A DNA stretch of 6,062 bases from an uncultured Bacteroidales bacterium (GTDB lineage: Bacteria > Bacteroidota > Bacteroidia > Bacteroidales > UBA4417). The notes under the pieces are model-generated. The model had not been told where the DNA came from, did no database searches, and saw nothing but the letters and a program-made list of their open reading frames with translations. The translations under genes and the position numbers were made by a program. This document shows positions 5,965-6,062 of this stretch, piece after piece (the first letter of the stretch is position 1; every line of letters begins with the position of its first letter). Where the stretch lies: assembly GCA_903917425.1 (NCBI GenBank), contig CAIXAQ010000770.1:1-6062 (forward strand), read 5' to 3'.

Positions 5965-6062
5965 GCAGTAACATCATATCATCTTTACACCCGGATTAAA
6001 TCCCGGAAGATAGAAATTGTGCTGAAAATCAGGCAATAATAGCTATAATAGTGATAAAGAAA

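Larger units (their letters stand above)
5563..6062. other. 500-base region without a gene, upstream of pstS
   Basis: No reading frame of meaningful length, tRNA or rRNA signature is visible on either strand. Apart from the candidate Pho box at its left end, the region holds several short direct repeats: CAGGAAGAGTT (5656-5666 and 5885-5895), TGAATAAAAG (5737-5746 and 5780-5789) and ACCCCAG in tandem (5874-5887). There is also a degenerate longer similarity between about 5669-5709 and 5794-5842. It is probably the 5' regulatory region of the operon plus the spacer to an unseen gene beyond the right edge. Confidence 0.6.

Noticed and set aside
5563..6062. CRISPR array, riboswitch or small RNA gene in the region upstream of pstS
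   Set aside because: The repeats are short, irregularly spaced and few, and no recognisable aptamer core or terminator-bounded unit could be seen.

Overview
The window holds one complete phosphate-acquisition operon, with all genes on the minus strand. In transcription order they are pstS (periplasmic phosphate-binding protein), pstC and pstA (the two permeases), pstB (ATPase), phoU (regulator) and a PhoB-like winged-helix response regulator. All six genes are intact. No histidine kinase (PhoR-type) gene is visible; it would have to lie left of position 1 or elsewhere in the genome.

The host is most likely a member of the Bacteroidota, probably the Bacteroidales/Marinilabiliales side. The reasons are AT-rich DNA, A/T-rich start contexts with no convincing Shine-Dalgarno sequences, a short non-lipoprotein PstS, and a PstC of about 400 residues with a large periplasmic insertion. 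This is inferred from family resemblance and composition, not from a marker gene.

Layout, right to left: 5563-6062 is a 500-base stretch without a gene. It contains a candidate Pho box just upstream of pstS (three hexamers at an exact 11-bp period) and several short or degenerate repeats. Then come pstS (5562-4744), pstC (best start ATG 4676, not the upstream TTG at 4727), pstA (TTG start at 3352), pstB, phoU and the response regulator. The three gaps between pstC, pstA, pstB and phoU are 112, 112 and 111 bases. Positions 1-59 hold an A/T-rich tandem repeat that begins at the stop codon of the response regulator; the same 14-mer also forms the end of phoU.

How the genes work together: PstS captures phosphate in the periplasm and delivers it to PstC-PstA, with transport powered by PstB. 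PhoU conventionally links transporter state to the sensor kinase, and the PhoB-like regulator would activate the operon under phosphate limitation, plausibly through the repeats upstream of pstS.

No wholly new system is visible. The most interesting points are a PstS-like half-domain, lacking the anion-binding residues, embedded in PstC; the 11-bp-periodic candidate Pho box; and the intergenic repeat that has become the C-terminal tail of PhoU.
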